Positions 39,716 to 50,745 of a DNA stretch of 64,000 nucleotides are shown here, piece by piece. Positions within the stretch are counted from its first letter, which is position 1. The number at the start of each line of letters is the position of its first letter. Source of the stretch: Bombyx mori (lineage: Eukaryota > Arthropoda > Insecta > Lepidoptera > Bombycidae). Where the stretch lies: NCBI RefSeq assembly GCF_030269925.1, contig NC_085135.1, positions 4,154,753 to 4,218,752 on the forward strand, given 5' to 3'. The position numbers were made by a program, and so were the translations under genes. The notes beneath the pieces were generated by a model, which was given only the letters and a program-made list of their open reading frames with translations, had not been told where the DNA came from and made no database searches.

Positions 39716-41298
39716 TTACCGGCGGAGTGAGGGGAGGACGTACGTATTTAACGACGCGTATACGTCAGCGTATTCTTGCACAACGGCGATGAAGTGTTGT
39801 GCAGTGGAGGCGGCGCGAATGGCGTCGCCCAAAGCATTAACGCGGTCAAAGTTGATCGACTGAAAAAAGTCGATCGCTAGAGCGAGATTGTCGGACGCGG
39901 TCGGAGGGCAGGTCGCGGGGGAGGGACGAGTCGCGGGGGAGGGACGTATCGCGGGGGTGGGACGAGTCGCGGGGGAGAGAGTTGTAGCCGTGTTCGTGTA
40001 CGGCAACGGCTTAGCCCAGGCCGAGACGCTGGGCACCGACGCCGGCACAAAAGCAGGCTTAGCCTTCGGCACAGAGGGTGCCGTGGCTTTGATGTCTGGG
40101 CCGAAAGCTCGGAGGCGGTTTTGGCGGGCGACGCGGCGATTTATTTTAGGGGCTCGGGGGCAACCACGGTAGTTCGCGGGGTGACCCTGTGTTCGGCACA
40201 GGACGCAGCTAGGCGGTTCCGTAGCGGTTTTTTGATCGCGAGTGCAAAGGCTCGTGGCGTGATCGCCCAAACACTTGACGCATCGGGAGCGCGCGTGACA
40301 ATTACGGGAAGAGTGCCCGTACAACTGACAGTTATGGCACTGGCTCGGAGTGCCTTTTTTATGGGGGGTTTCGACGGTTATTCCGGAAAGCCTACAGACT
40401 GTTCGTACGTTGAAAATTTGCTTGCCCTCGGGGGTAGGCTGGAGAGCGACGAGAACCATATTGTATGGCTCCCTCCCGCGTCCTGTGTGCATGCGGTGCA
40501 CGGAATTGACCGGCAGACCTTGTTCTAGAAGGTCGGCCTTCACGAGATTGGCATCTAATTCCTTTGGGATGCCGCGTATGACCGCGCGAAGTTCACGCTC
40601 CTCCTGAAGCGTATAAGTGTGGAAACTTATACGCTCCTTTCGGAGGTAGCTTGAGAGGGCCCTATGGTCGTCGGGTGTCGTTAACTTAATTTGAATCCCG
40701 TTCGCGAGGTTACGGGCGCTGATAAAATTAATTTTTTTGGCCTGAAGGGCCAGGGAAACTCGGTCCCAAGCTGCCTTCTCTTGAAGGATTACCGGGGGAG
40801 GGGTCTGAGTTTTATTTTGTGCCACTGGACGCGGCGACGGTGTGGCACGGGCAGGGGGAGCGACGCGTTCGCGGCTTTACTAATTTTAGCGGCCGCGGGA
40901 GCTCGGGACTCCGCAGCGCGCTTCTTACCCTTTTGTACCAGGGTGAATTCATCTGTCGATGAGGCGGGGGCGAGGTCGACCTCCATGTCCGAGTCAGAGT
41001 CGGAGGACGAGGAGGCAGCAGGCTCGGGAGCAGGCGACCTACGGGCAGATGCAGGACGTCCGTCGGACTCTACGGAACCCGCGGATGATCGCGCCAGGGG
41101 AGCGGCGGCCACGGCGGACGACGCAGCAGTTTTACCCACTAGTATAGGCGACGCGGGAGCGGCAGGCATGGCGGACGCTGCGGCGTACGACGCGGGAGCG
41201 ACGAGCACGGCGGAATCTGCGAGAGGGCTCACGGCGTGATCGGCCTTGAAAGCCAGCAACTCAGAAGTGAGCTTTGGGTGGCGAAGTCGGAGGAATTC
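39716..41298 (-). pseudogene. BMC1 ORF1 (gag-like), broken
   Basis: The expected start (MEA, near 41298) meets a stop at the fourth codon. The frame is then open from 41259 (MLAFKADHAVSPLADSAVLV), shifts at about 40800, and continues MAQNKTQTPPPVILQEKAAW to 39716. Three zinc knuckles are present: CHNCQLYGHSSRNC, CVKCLGDHATSLC and CVLCRTQGHPANYRGC. It is an RNA-binding partner of ORF2. The upstream part is alanine/serine-rich with an acidic SSSSDSDSDMEVD stretch. Confidence 0.85.
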
Positions 41299-41617
41299 TG
41301 TAAATTAAGCTTCCATGATGTCTGACCCAGGTGGGGCTGTCCCGGGTCTTAAACACACTCGCCTAGCGGCGAGGCCCCAACTTCTCGGTACTTAGCGGTT
41401 CGATTGAACACAGGTAGCGATGCGGCACAATTACTGCAGGAAAAAGAAAGAACAACAAAAAAAAGGAAACAACAAAAATAAACCAAAACAAAACAAACAC
41501 TTCCAGGAACACACTTTGTCGGCAGATGTGCCACGAACAAAAACCAGGCGAACAATGGCCGGGCGATTGAGTGGTCGATGAGCACGTCCGCAGGCGGCGG
41601 GTGCTTCTGTCGGACTG

Positions 41618-41629
41618 ATTAGGGAACTC
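41618..41629. repeat. Target-site duplication of minus BMC1, right
   Basis: It is the partner of 36572-36583. The outer BMC1 reading frame resumes here (RELLRAKNAS). Confidence 0.92.
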
Positions 41630-42225
41630 CTTAGAGCTAAGAACGCCTCGATACGCGCCTACGACAGGTATCCTACCGCGGAAAATCGTATTCGAATGCG
41701 TGCCCTACAACGCGACGTAAAGTCTCGCATCGCCGAAGTCCGAGATGCCAGATGGTCTGATTTCTTAGAAGGACTCGCGCCCTCCCAAAGGTCTTACTAC
41801 CGCTTAGCTCGTACTCTCAAATCGGATACGGTAGTAACTATGCCCCCCCTCGTAGGCCCCTCAGGCCGACTCGCGGCGTTCGATGATGATGAAAAAGCAG
41901 AGCTGCTGGCCGATACATTGCAAACCCAGTGCACGCCCAGCACTCAATCCGTGGACCCTGTTCATGTAGAATTAGTAGACAGTGAGGTAGAACGCAGAGC
42001 CTCCTTGCCACCCTCGGATGCGTTACCACCCGTCACCCCGATAGAAGTTAAAGACTTGATCAAAGACCTACGTCCTCGCAAGGCTCCCGGTTCCGACGGT
42101 ATATCTAACGGCGTTATTAAACTTCTACCCGTCCAACTCATCGTGATGTTGGCATCTATTTTCAATGCCGCTATGGCGAACTGTATCTTTCCCGCGGTGT
42201 GGAAAGAAGCGGACGTTATCGGCAT

Positions 42226-42237
42226 ACATAAACCCGG
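42226..42237. repeat. Target-site duplication of inner plus BMC1, left
   Basis: ACATAAACCCGG is repeated exactly at 47385-47396. Confidence 0.92.
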
Positions 42238-42642
42238 ATTCCGATAGAGGCACCCGTCACGTGCGGACGTGCTCATCGACCACTCGATTGCCCGGCCTTT
42301 GTTCGCCCGGCTTTTGTTAGCCTGGCCATTGTTCGCGCGGCCTGTGTTCGTGGTACATCTGCCGACCAAGTGTTTTTTCTGGAAGTTTTTATTTGTTTTG
42401 TTTCCTTTTGTTATTTCTGTGTTCGTGGTACATCTGCCGACAAACTGTCTTCCTGGAAGTGTTTAATTGTTTTGTTTCTTTTTGTTATTTCCGTTTTGTT
42501 GTGTTCTTCTTTGTCCTGTAGTAATCGTGCCGCATCGCCACCTGTGTTCAATAGAACCGCTCAGGTCCGAGAAGTTGGGGCCTCGCCTCAAGGCGAGTGT
42601 TTTCTAAGACCCAGGGTAGCCCCACCTGGGCACGTAGCCATC
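42238..42642 (+). promoter_or_regulatory. BMC1 5' UTR / presumed internal promoter
   Basis: About 405 bases precede ORF1. They contain T-rich segments and a direct repeat (GTTCGTGGTACATCTGCCGA at 42347 and 42421). Jockey-clade elements transcribe from an internal promoter at the 5' end; no specific box can be assigned here. Confidence 0.5.
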
Positions 42643-44283
42643 ATGGACGCTGTATTTGCGGAATTTCTCCGGCTTCGCTACCCAAAGCTCACTTCCGAGT
42701 TTCAGGTCTTCAAGGCCGATCACACCGCGAGCCCTCTCGTGGACTCCGCCGAGCTCGCTGCTCCTGCGTCGCCTGTACCTGCGTGCAAAGCTTCTGCATC
42801 GAGCACCGCAGCCTCCGTCGTGCCTGCCGTTCCCGCGTCGCCTATACTGGCGAGTAAAACTGCTGCGTCGTCCGCCGTGGTCACCGTTCCAGCAGCGCGA
42901 TCATCCGCGGCCTCCGTCGCGCCCTCCAAAACACCTACTCGTAGGTCACCTGCGCCCGCCTCCTCGTCCTCCGACTCTGACTCGGAGATGGAGGTCGACC
43001 TCGCCCCCGCCTCATCGACGGATGGATTCACCCTGGTGCAAAAGGGTAAGAAGCGTGCCGCGGAGTCTCGAGCTCCCGCGGCCGCTAAAACTAGGAAAGC
43101 CGCGAACGCGTCGCGCCCCCGCCCTCAGACTCCCGTTGCGCCTCCAGCCCGTGCCACTCCGTCGCCGCGTCCGGTGGCACAAAATAAAACCCAGACCCCT
43201 CCCCCGGTAATCCTTCAAGAGAAGGCAGCTTGGGAACGAGTTTCCCTGGCCCTTAAGGCCAAAAATATCAATTTCACGAATGCCCGTAACCTCGCGAACG
43301 GCATTCAAATTAAGGTTCGAACACCCGACGACCATAGGGCCCTCTCTTCTTACCTCCGTAAGGAGCGTATAAGTTTCCACACGTATACGCTCCAGGAGGA
43401 GCGCGAACTCCGTGCCATTATACGTGGCATCCCTAAAGAGTTGGATGCCGAGCTCGTTAAGGCCGACCTTCTCGAACAAGGCCTACCGGTTAACTCCGTA
43501 CACCGCATGCATACAGGCCGCGGAAGAGAGCCATATAATATGGTTCTCGTCGCCCTCCAGCCTACCCCCGAGGGTAAGCAAATATTCAACATCCGAACGG
43601 TCTGTAGCCTTTCCGGAATCGCAGTCGAAACCCCACACAAGAAAGGCACACCTAGCCAGTGCCATAACTGCCAATTATACGGGCATTCTTCCCGTAACTG
43701 TCACGCGCGCCCCCGATGCGTCAAGTGCTTAGGCGATCACGCCACGGCCCTATGCACTCGCGATCAAAAAACCGCGACGGAACCGCCTAGCTGCGTCCTG
43801 TGTCGAACACAGGGTCACCCCGCAAATTACCGCGGATGCCCCCGAGCCCCTAAAATAAATCGACGCGTCGCCCGCCAAAACCGCCTCCGAGCTTCCGGCC
43901 CAGACATCAAAGCCTCGGCACCCTCTGTGTCGCAGGCTAAGCCAGCGTTCGTTCCGGCGCCGGTGTCCAGTGTCTCGGCTTGGGCGAAACCGCTGCCGTA
44001 CACGAACACGGCTACAACTCCCTCCTCCGCGATTCGTCCCGCCCCCGCGACTCGTCCCTCTCCCGCGACTTGCCCTCCGACCGCGTCCGACAATCTCGCT
44101 TTAGCGATCGACTTCTTTCAGTTGATCAACTTTGAGCGCGTTAACGCTTTGGGCGACGCCATTCGCGCTGCCTCCACTGCACAACACTATCGCCGTTGTG
44201 CAAGAATACGCCGACGTATACGCGTCATTAAATACGTACGTCCTCCCCTCATTCCGCCGGTAATCAATGGCGTATATAAGTAG
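42643..44283 (+). pseudogene. BMC1 ORF1 with C-terminal frameshift
   Basis: It starts at ATG 42643 (MDAVFAEFLRLRYPKLTSEF). The N-terminal half is alanine/proline/serine-rich with an acidic patch (SSSSDSDSEMEVDLAPASS). Then comes the conserved QEKAAWERVSLALKAKNINF and RKERISFHTYTLQEERELRA region. Three zinc knuckles follow: CHNCQLYGHSSRNC, CVKCLGDHATALC and CVLCRTQGHPANYRGC. Near 44187 two bases are missing relative to the minus copy (AQHFIAVVQ), so the last residues change and the frame overlaps the ORF2 start instead of stopping just before it. The knuckles are unaffected. Confidence 0.85.
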
Positions 44284-47143
44284 AATAAAGCCCCTATCCG
44301 TAACGATAGGATTTTTTAACGCTTACGGTCTCGCAAATCAACGTGATCAGGTTTCTGACTTTTTGCGTGACCATCAAATTGATATCTTTTTAGTGCAGGA
44401 GACCCTACTTAAGCCCGCGCGCCGTGACCCTAAAATCGCGAACTATAACATGGTCAGGAACGACAGGCTCTCTGCTCGTGGTGGTGGTACCGTCATTTAC
44501 TATAGAAGAGCCCTACATTGCATCCCGCTCGATCCTCCCGCGCTCGCTAATATCGAAGCATCAGTGTGCCGAATCTCACTGACGGGACACGCGCCGATCG
44601 TTATCGCGTCCGTTTATCTTCCACCGGATAAGATTGTTCTAAGCAGTGATATCGAGGCGCTGCTCGGCATGGGGAGCTCCGTCATTCTGGCGGGCGACCT
44701 AAATTGTAAACACATCAGGTGGAACTCACACACTACAACCCCGAATGGCAGGCGGCTTGACGCGTTAGTCGATGATCTCGCCTTCGATATCGTCGCTCCG
44801 CTAACCCCGACTCACTACCCACTAAATATCGCGCATCGCCCGGATATACTCGACATAGCGTTATTAAAAAACGTAACTCTGCGCTTACACTCGATCGAAG
44901 TAGTTTCAGAGTTAGATTCAGACCACCGTCCCGTCGTTATGAAGCTCGGTCGCGCTCCCGATTCCGTTCCCGTCACGAGGACTGTGGCGGATTGGCACAC
45001 GCTGGGCATCAGCCTGGCTGAATCTGATCCACCATCGCTCCCGTTTAGCCCGGGCTCTACCCCGTCTCCTCAGGATACCGCTGAAGCCATAGACATCTTA
45101 ACGTCACACATCACCTCGACATTAGATAGGTCATCGAAACAAGTTGTAGCGGAGGACTTCCTTCACCGCTTCAAATTGTCCGACGACATTAGGGAACTCC
45201 TTAGAGCTAAGAACGCCTCGATACGCGCCTACGACAGGTATCCTACCGCGGAAAATCGAATTCGAATGCGTGCCCTACAACGCGACGTAAAGTCTCGCAT
45301 CGCCGAAGTCCGAGATGCCAGATGGTCTGATTTCTTAGAAAGACTCGCGCCCTCTCAAAGGTCTTACTACCGCTTAGCTCGTACTCTCAAATCGGATACG
45401 GTAGTAACTATGCCCCCCCTCGTAGGCCCCTCAGGCCGACTCGCGGCGTTCGATGATGATGAAAAAGCAGAGCTGCTGGCCGATACATTGCAAACCCAGT
45501 GTACGCCCAGCACTCAATCCGTGAACCCTGTTCATGTAGAATTTGTAGACAGTGAGGTAGAACGCAGAGTCTCCTTGCCACCCTCGGACGCGTTACCACC
45601 CGTCACCCCGATGGAAGTTAAAGACTTGATCAAAGACCTACGTCCTCGCAAGGCTCCCGGTTCCGACGGTATATCCAACCGCGTTATTAAACTTCTACCC
45701 GTCCAACTCATCGTGATGTTGGCATCTATTTTCAATGCCGCTATGGCGAACTGTATCTTTCCCGCGGTGTGGAAAGAAGCGGACGTTATCGGCATACATA
45801 AACCCGGTAAACCAAAAAATCATCCGACGAGCTACCGCCCGATTAGCCTCCTCATGTCTCTAGGCAAACTGTATGAGCGTCTGCTCTACAAACGCCTCAG
45901 AGACTTCGTCTCATCCAAGGGCATTCTCATCGATGAACAATTCGGATTCCGTACAAATCACTCATGCGTTCAACAGGTGCACCGCCTCACGGAGCACATT
46001 CTTGTGGGGCTTAATCGACCAAAACCGTTATACACGGGAGCTCTCTTCTTCGACGTCGCAAAAGCGTTCGACAAAGTCTGGCACAACGGTTTGATTTTCA
46101 AACTATTCAACATGGGCGTGCCGGATAGTCTCGTGCTCATCATACGGGACTTCTTGTCGAACCGCTCTTTTCGATATCGAGTCGAGGGAACCCGCTCCTC
46201 CCCACGACCTCTCACAGCTGGAGTCCCGCAAGGCTCTGTCCTTTCACCCCTTCTATTTAGCTTATTCGTTAACGATATTCCCCGGTCGCCGCCGACCCAT
46301 TTAGCTTTATTCGCCGACGACACGACTGTTTACTATTCCAGTAGAAACGAGTCCCTAATCGCGAAGAAGCTTCAGAGCGCAGCCCTAGCCCTAGGACAGT
46401 GGTTCCGAAAATGGCGCATAGACATCAACCCAGCGAAAAGTACTGCGGTGCTATTTCAGAGGGGAAGCTCCACACGGATTTCCTCCCGTATTAGGAGGAG
46501 GAATCTCACACCCCCGATTACTCTCTTTAGTCAATCCATACCCTGGGCCAGGAAGGTCAAGTACCTGGGCGTTACCCTGGATGCATCGATGACATTCCGC
46601 CCGCATATAAAATCAGTCCGTGACCGTGCCGCGTTTATTCTCGGTAGACTCTACCCCATGATCTGTAAGCGGAGTAAAATGTCCCTTCGGAACAAGGTGA
46701 CACTTTACAAAACTTGCATAAGGCCCGTCATGACTTACGCGAGTGTGGTGTTCGCTCACGCGGCCCGCACACACATAGACACCCTCCAATCCCTACAATC
46801 CCGCTTTTGCAGGTTAGCTGTCGGGGCTCCGTGGTTCGTGAGGAACGTTGACCTACACGACGACCTGGGCCTCGAATCAATTAGGAAATACATGAAGTCA
46901 GCGTCGGAACGATACTTCGATAAGGCTATGCGTCATGATAATCGCCTTATCGTAGCCGCCGCTGACTACTCCCCGAATCCTGATCATGCAGGAGCCAGTC
47001 ACCGTCGACGCCCTAGACACGTCCTTACGGATCCATCAGATCCAATAACCTTTGCACTAGACGTCTTCAGCTCTAGGAGCAGGCTTAGGGACCTCGGTAA
47101 CCGTACTCGTCGAACTAGACAAAGAGTTCGCCGTGCAACCTAA
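44267..47143 (+). CDS. BMC1 ORF2, complete (958 codons)
   Basis: ATG 44267 begins MAYISRIKPLSVTIGFFNAY. Endonuclease motifs (FLVQETLLKPARRD, AGDLNCKHIRWNS, SELDSDHRPV) and RT motifs (KAPGSDGISNRV, FDVAKAFDKVWHN, GVPQGSVLSPLLFSLF, FADD) are intact. It is nearly identical to the minus copy, with a two-codon difference near the arginine-rich C-terminus (SSRSRLRDLGN). Probably capable of target-primed reverse transcription. Confidence 0.92.
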   Translation: MAYISRIKPLSVTIGFFNAYGLANQRDQVSDFLRDHQIDIFLVQETLLKPARRDPKIANYNMVRNDRLSARGGGTVIYYRRALHCIPLDPPALANIEASVCRISLTGHAPIVIASVYLPPDKIVLSSDIEALLGMGSSVILAGDLNCKHIRWNSHTTTPNGRRLDALVDDLAFDIVAPLTPTHYPLNIAHRPDILDIALLKNVTLRLHSIEVVSELDSDHRPVVMKLGRAPDSVPVTRTVADWHTLGISLAESDPPSLPFSPGSTPSPQDTAEAIDILTSHITSTLDRSSKQVVAEDFLHRFKLSDDIRELLRAKNASIRAYDRYPTAENRIRMRALQRDVKSRIAEVRDARWSDFLERLAPSQRSYYRLARTLKSDTVVTMPPLVGPSGRLAAFDDDEKAELLADTLQTQCTPSTQSVNPVHVEFVDSEVERRVSLPPSDALPPVTPMEVKDLIKDLRPRKAPGSDGISNRVIKLLPVQLIVMLASIFNAAMANCIFPAVWKEADVIGIHKPGKPKNHPTSYRPISLLMSLGKLYERLLYKRLRDFVSSKGILIDEQFGFRTNHSCVQQVHRLTEHILVGLNRPKPLYTGALFFDVAKAFDKVWHNGLIFKLFNMGVPDSLVLIIRDFLSNRSFRYRVEGTRSSPRPLTAGVPQGSVLSPLLFSLFVNDIPRSPPTHLALFADDTTVYYSSRNESLIAKKLQSAALALGQWFRKWRIDINPAKSTAVLFQRGSSTRISSRIRRRNLTPPITLFSQSIPWARKVKYLGVTLDASMTFRPHIKSVRDRAAFILGRLYPMICKRSKMSLRNKVTLYKTCIRPVMTYASVVFAHAARTHIDTLQSLQSRFCRLAVGAPWFVRNVDLHDDLGLESIRKYMKSASERYFDKAMRHDNRLIVAAADYSPNPDHAGASHRRRPRHVLTDPSDPITFALDVFSSRSRLRDLGNRTRRTRQRVRRAT

Positions 47144-47396
47144 CCCATGAATCAGCTCGCTGAGTTTCTCGCCGGATCTTCTCAGCGGGTCGCGATTCCG
47201 ATCCGGTAGTAGATTCATTCGCGAAGCAGCTACTCTTGAGTTGTTAGGTCTCCTTCGGAGGCGCTCGGGTAGCTGTTAGCAAATCCCACCCCTTCTGGCT
47301 GAGCCTTTGCTCGCCCACCTGTCCTGGTGAAACTGGAAAGGCCTCCGGGCCACCAGTAATCCTTCAATCATAATAAAAAATAAAACATAAACCCGG

Positions 47397-48738
47397 TAAA
47401 CCAAAAAATCATCCGACGAGCTACCGCCCGATTAGCCTCCTCATGTCTCTAGGCAAACTGTATGAGCGTCTGCTTTACAAACGCCTCAGAGACTTCGTCT
47501 CATCCAAGGGCATTATCATCGATGAACAATTCGGATTCCGTACAAATCACTCATGCGTTCAACAGGTGCACCGCCTCACGGAGCACATTCTTGTGGGGCT
47601 TAATCGACCAAAACCGTTATACACGGGAGCTCTCTTCTTCGACGTCGCAAAAGCGTTCGATAAAGTCTGGCACAATGGTTTGATTTTCAAACTATTCAAC
47701 ATGGGCGTGCCGGATAGTCTCGTGCTCATCATACGGGACTTCTTGTCGAACCGCTCTTTTCGATATCGAGTCGAGGGAACCCGCTCCTCCCCACGACCTC
47801 TCACAGCTGGAGTCCTGCAAGGCTCTGTCCTCTCACCCCTCCTATTTAGCTTATTCGTCAACGATATTCCCCGGTCGCCGCCGACCCATTTAGCTTTATT
47901 CGCCGACGACACGACTGTTTACTATTCTAGTAGAAATAAGTCCCTAATCGCGAAGAAGCTTCAGAGCGCAGCCCTAGCCCTAGGACAGTGGTTCCGAAAT
48001 TGGTGCATAGACATCAACCCAGCGAAAAGTACTGCGGTGCTATTTCAGAGGGGAAGCTCCACACGGATTTCCTCCCGGATTAGGAGGAGGAATCTCACAC
48101 CCCCGATTACTCCCTTTAGACAACCCATACCCTGGGCCAGGAAGGTCAAGTACCTGGGCGTTACCCTGGATGCATCGATGACATTCCGCCCGCATATAAA
48201 ATCAGTCCGTGACCGTGCCGCGTTTATTCTCGGTAGACTCTACCCCTTGATCTGTAAGCGGAGTAAAATGTCCCTTCGGAACAAGGTGACACTTTACAAA
48301 ACATGCATATGGCCCGTCATGACTTACGCGAGTGTGGTGTTCGCTCACGCGGCCCGCACATACATAGACACCCTCCAATCCCTACAATCCCGCTTTTGCA
48401 GGTTAGCTGTCGGGGCTCCGTGGTTCGTGTGGAACGTTGACCTACACGACGACCTGGGCCTCGAATCAATTCGGAAATACATGAAGTCAGCGTCGGAACG
48501 ATACTTCGATAAGGCTATGCGTCACGATAATCGCCTTATCGTTGCCGCCGCTGACTACTCCCCGAATCCTGATCATGCAGGAGCCAGTCACCGTCGACGC
48601 CCTAGACACGTCCTTACGGATCCATCAGATCCAATAACCTTTGCATTAGATGCCTTCAGCTCTAATACTAGGGGCAGGCTTAGGGACCCCGGTAACCGTA
48701 CTCGTCGAACTCGACAAAGAGGTCGACGTGCAACCTAA
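47397..48738 (+). pseudogene. Outer BMC1 ORF2, RT and C-terminal part
   Basis: The frame resumes after the inner BMC1 with GKPKNHPTSYRPISLLMSLG. It keeps FADD and KVKYLGVTLD and ends RQRGRRAT at 48738. Changes at conserved sites include GVLQGSV in place of GVPQGSV, WFRNWCID for WFRKWRID and VWNVDL for VRNVDL, consistent with decay after insertion. Confidence 0.85.
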
Positions 48739-48855
48739 CCCATGCATCAGCCCGCTGAGTTTCTCGCCGGATCTTCTCAGCGGGTCGCGATTCCGATCCG
48801 GTAGTAGATTCATTCGCGAAACAATTGCTCTTGAGTTGTTAGGTCTCCTTCGGAG

Positions 48856-49875
48856 TGGCGGACCCGTCGGCCGGCCTCCGTACCGTCGAGGCGGTCCGTC
48901 CGGTCCTCGCGGACTGGGTGGGCCGCGACCGCGGATGCCTCACCTTCCGGCTGACGCAAATGCTTACCGGCCACGGATGTTTCGGCCGGTACTTGCATAA
49001 GATAGCCGGAAGGGAACCGACGGCGCAGTGCCACCACTGCGCGGACCGCGACGAGGAAGACACAGCGGAACACACGCTGGCGCGTTGCTCTGGATTCGAC
49101 GAGCAACGCGCCGCCCTCGTCGCGGTCATAGGAGAGGACCTCTCGCTGCCGCGCGTCGTGGCTACGATGCTCGGCAGCGACGCGTCCTGGAAGGCGATGC
49201 TCGACTTCTGCGAGTCCACCATATCGCAGAAGGAGGCGGCGGAGCGAGAGAGGGAGAGCTCTTCCCTTTCCGCACCGATCCGTCGCCGTCGAGCCGGGGG
49301 CCGGAGGCGGGAATACGCCCGTACGTCCCGGCCCCTGTAGGTAGCGGCCTCCGCCCGGTGAAGGTCAAGGGGCGACCTGAGGGGGTGAGGCCGCGCGGCG
49401 CGCTACCAGCACTCTAGCGCGCTGCCGTGGAGTGAATAGATCGACCGGTCGACGGTGTATCGCGTCCCGACCCGGCAGGCTGGTTCTGGTCCAGCGGGGT
49501 ATTCCGGGACACCAGCGGCACCGTCTGGGTGGCCCGACGGGCTGCCGTACCGAGACGGCCGACGTTTCAGAGCCTTCGATTCGCCTCGAAGGCTCCGTCG
49601 GCTGGGCGTCCTTGGGGTGAGCCGCGCCGTCTGGTTGTAGTGTTGACCGCGGTAGCCCCCCTACCTCATCCGGGTTCTGACCTCGGAGGGGATCGGACGT
49701 CGGGTGTAAGAGTGCAGAGGAGTTGTTTAGTGGGTGGGTCCTAAAATCCTTGGGCCCGCGGTCTGCTCACAACACCATGCAGATCGTTGAGTCTCACATA
49801 CCCCGCGCGCCCCTCTTGCGCGGGGACCTCGTAGGAGGTTCGGCCCTCTACCCGAAAAAAAAAAAAAAAAAAAAA
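48856..49875 (+). mobile_element. R1-type LINE (R1-A family) 3' end, plus
   Basis: It holds the last ~160 codons of ORF2 (48856-49340: PSAGLRTVEAVRPVLADWVG to YARTSRPL), the 3' UTR and a 21-nt poly-A. It is very close in sequence to 6385-7380 and 26592-27590. It is inserted in the 3' UTR of the outer BMC1. A target duplication cannot be shown because the right flank is a different repeat. Confidence 0.88.
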
Positions 49876-49882
49876 CAAAAAA

Positions 49883-50228
49883 GTGTGTGTGTCCGCTCCG
49901 ACGCACGACTGGAGTTTACTGGATATAAAAAATTAAACGAAACAATACGAGAAATAGTTCTATATTACGACAACACGATACACTACAGATTATTAACAAA
50001 TTAACGAGACACAAAACAAACGACTAACAAATATATGAAAATACAAAATGAGAGAAACGCGCGATCAGTACGAGGCTTTGTGGCGGACTGCCGGCGCAGC
50101 AGCCCGGCGCGCATTTCGTGTGACATGCGCATAACGCATTTCGTGTGACATGCTAGTACGATTTTGGTCCCCATAATTTTCATACCCCGGGCCTATATAT
50201 GTAAATCGATTCTAAAGGAGTAAACTCC
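49883..50228 (+). repeat. 346-bp repeat unit 1 (direct-repeat isomer)
   Basis: It starts GTGTGTGTGTCCGCTCCG and ends AGTAAACTCC followed by A's. GGAGTTTACT at 49911 and AGTAAACTCC at 50219-50228 are inverted copies. The centre has two direct copies of CGCATTTCGTGTGACATGC. Related units are at 50746-51006, 51013-51354 and, inverted, 60666-61011. Confidence 0.8.
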
Positions 50229-50238
50229 AAAAAAAAAG

Positions 50239-50278
50239 GTCCCCTCTTGGCTGAGCCTTTGCTCGCCCACCTGTCCTG
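50239..50278 (+). mobile_element. Small BMC1 3' UTR fragment
   Basis: CCCTCTTGGCTGAGCCTTTG continuing to CACCTGTCCTGGT matches the BMC1 3' UTR, then diverges at 50279. It could be the remainder of the outer BMC1 3' UTR. Confidence 0.6.
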
Positions 50279-50525
50279 GTTCTCCCAGCTGGTGACACAG
50301 CCCACCCGTGTCCCAGATATCGAGGGGTACGAGCCTTCTCTGTTGGACCTTCTGCTGACCACGGATCCGGCCGGATACAGTGTGGTGGTCGACGCTCCGC
50401 TTGGATCGTCTAATCCCTGCCTTATCCGTACTGCCGTTCCACTCTCTCGTCCTGGTCGTCGAACGACGACCGGGTATCGAAGAGTTTGGCGGTATATGTC
50501 AGCAGATTGGGATGGATGGACAATA
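50279..50525 (+). pseudogene. CR1/jockey-type endonuclease fragment
   Basis: The plus strand reads FSQLVTQPTRVPDIEGYEPS then LLDLLLTTDPAGYSVVVDAP and PLGSSNPCLIRTAVPLSRPG, the C-terminal part of an AP endonuclease. The usual SSDHCLI is SSNPCLI here, losing the catalytic D-H pair. It ends in unrelated AT-rich sequence. Confidence 0.65.
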
Positions 50526-50745
50526 AAGAATACTCTATCTCACTCTCTCTCTCTCTCATCAAACAACTCTCTAAAAAAAAGCAATGATTTAATAAGAATT
50601 AAATGAAAAAGCAAATAATTAATATGTATTTACAACTAGCTAGACGTCTATAAAATTTTCTAACCGAAAAAAGATATGTGTATAAACCATTAGAATAGAT
50701 AAAACCTTAAAAAACAACATTATTATTAAAAAGGAAAGAAATAAA

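Larger units (their letters stand above)
36584..41617 (-). mobile_element. Full-length BMC1 LINE (minus)
   Basis: This copy is 5,034 bp with 5' end CAGTCCGACAGAAGCACCC, a 5' UTR, ORF1 (broken), ORF2 (intact), a 3' UTR and an 18-nt poly-A. Exact 12-bp target duplications flank it. It has the size expected of complete BMC1. It lies in the endonuclease-RT linker of the outer plus-strand BMC1. Confidence 0.92.
42238..47384 (+). mobile_element. Full-length BMC1 LINE (inner, plus)
   Basis: This copy is 5,147 bp, with 5' UTR (42238-42642), ORF1, ORF2, a 3' UTR and a short A-rich tail (TAATAAAAAATAAAA). The 5' end is like that of the minus copy but a few bases differ (GATTCCGATAGAGGCACCC). Exact 12-bp duplications flank it. 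It is inserted in the RT N-terminal part of the outer BMC1, in the same orientation. Confidence 0.92.
35918..48855 (+). mobile_element. Outer BMC1 copy, in three pieces (35918-36583, 41618-42237, 47385-48855)
   Basis: A 5'-truncated plus-strand BMC1 starts within the endonuclease. It is interrupted first by a minus-strand full-length BMC1 and then by a plus-strand full-length BMC1. Ignoring both and their duplications joins the ORF2 reading DDIRELLRAKNAS and later VIGIHKPGKPKNHP. A ~11-bp deletion near 36207 shifts the frame in the endonuclease. Its 3' UTR is cut at 48855 by an R1 copy. Confidence 0.88.

Noticed and set aside
49911..50228. Classical MITE call for the 348-bp unit
   Set aside because: The 10-bp inverted ends are present, but the unit includes about 28 bp outside them, the A6 borders do not prove a target duplication, and a 5'-truncated dimer fits retroposition at least as well.
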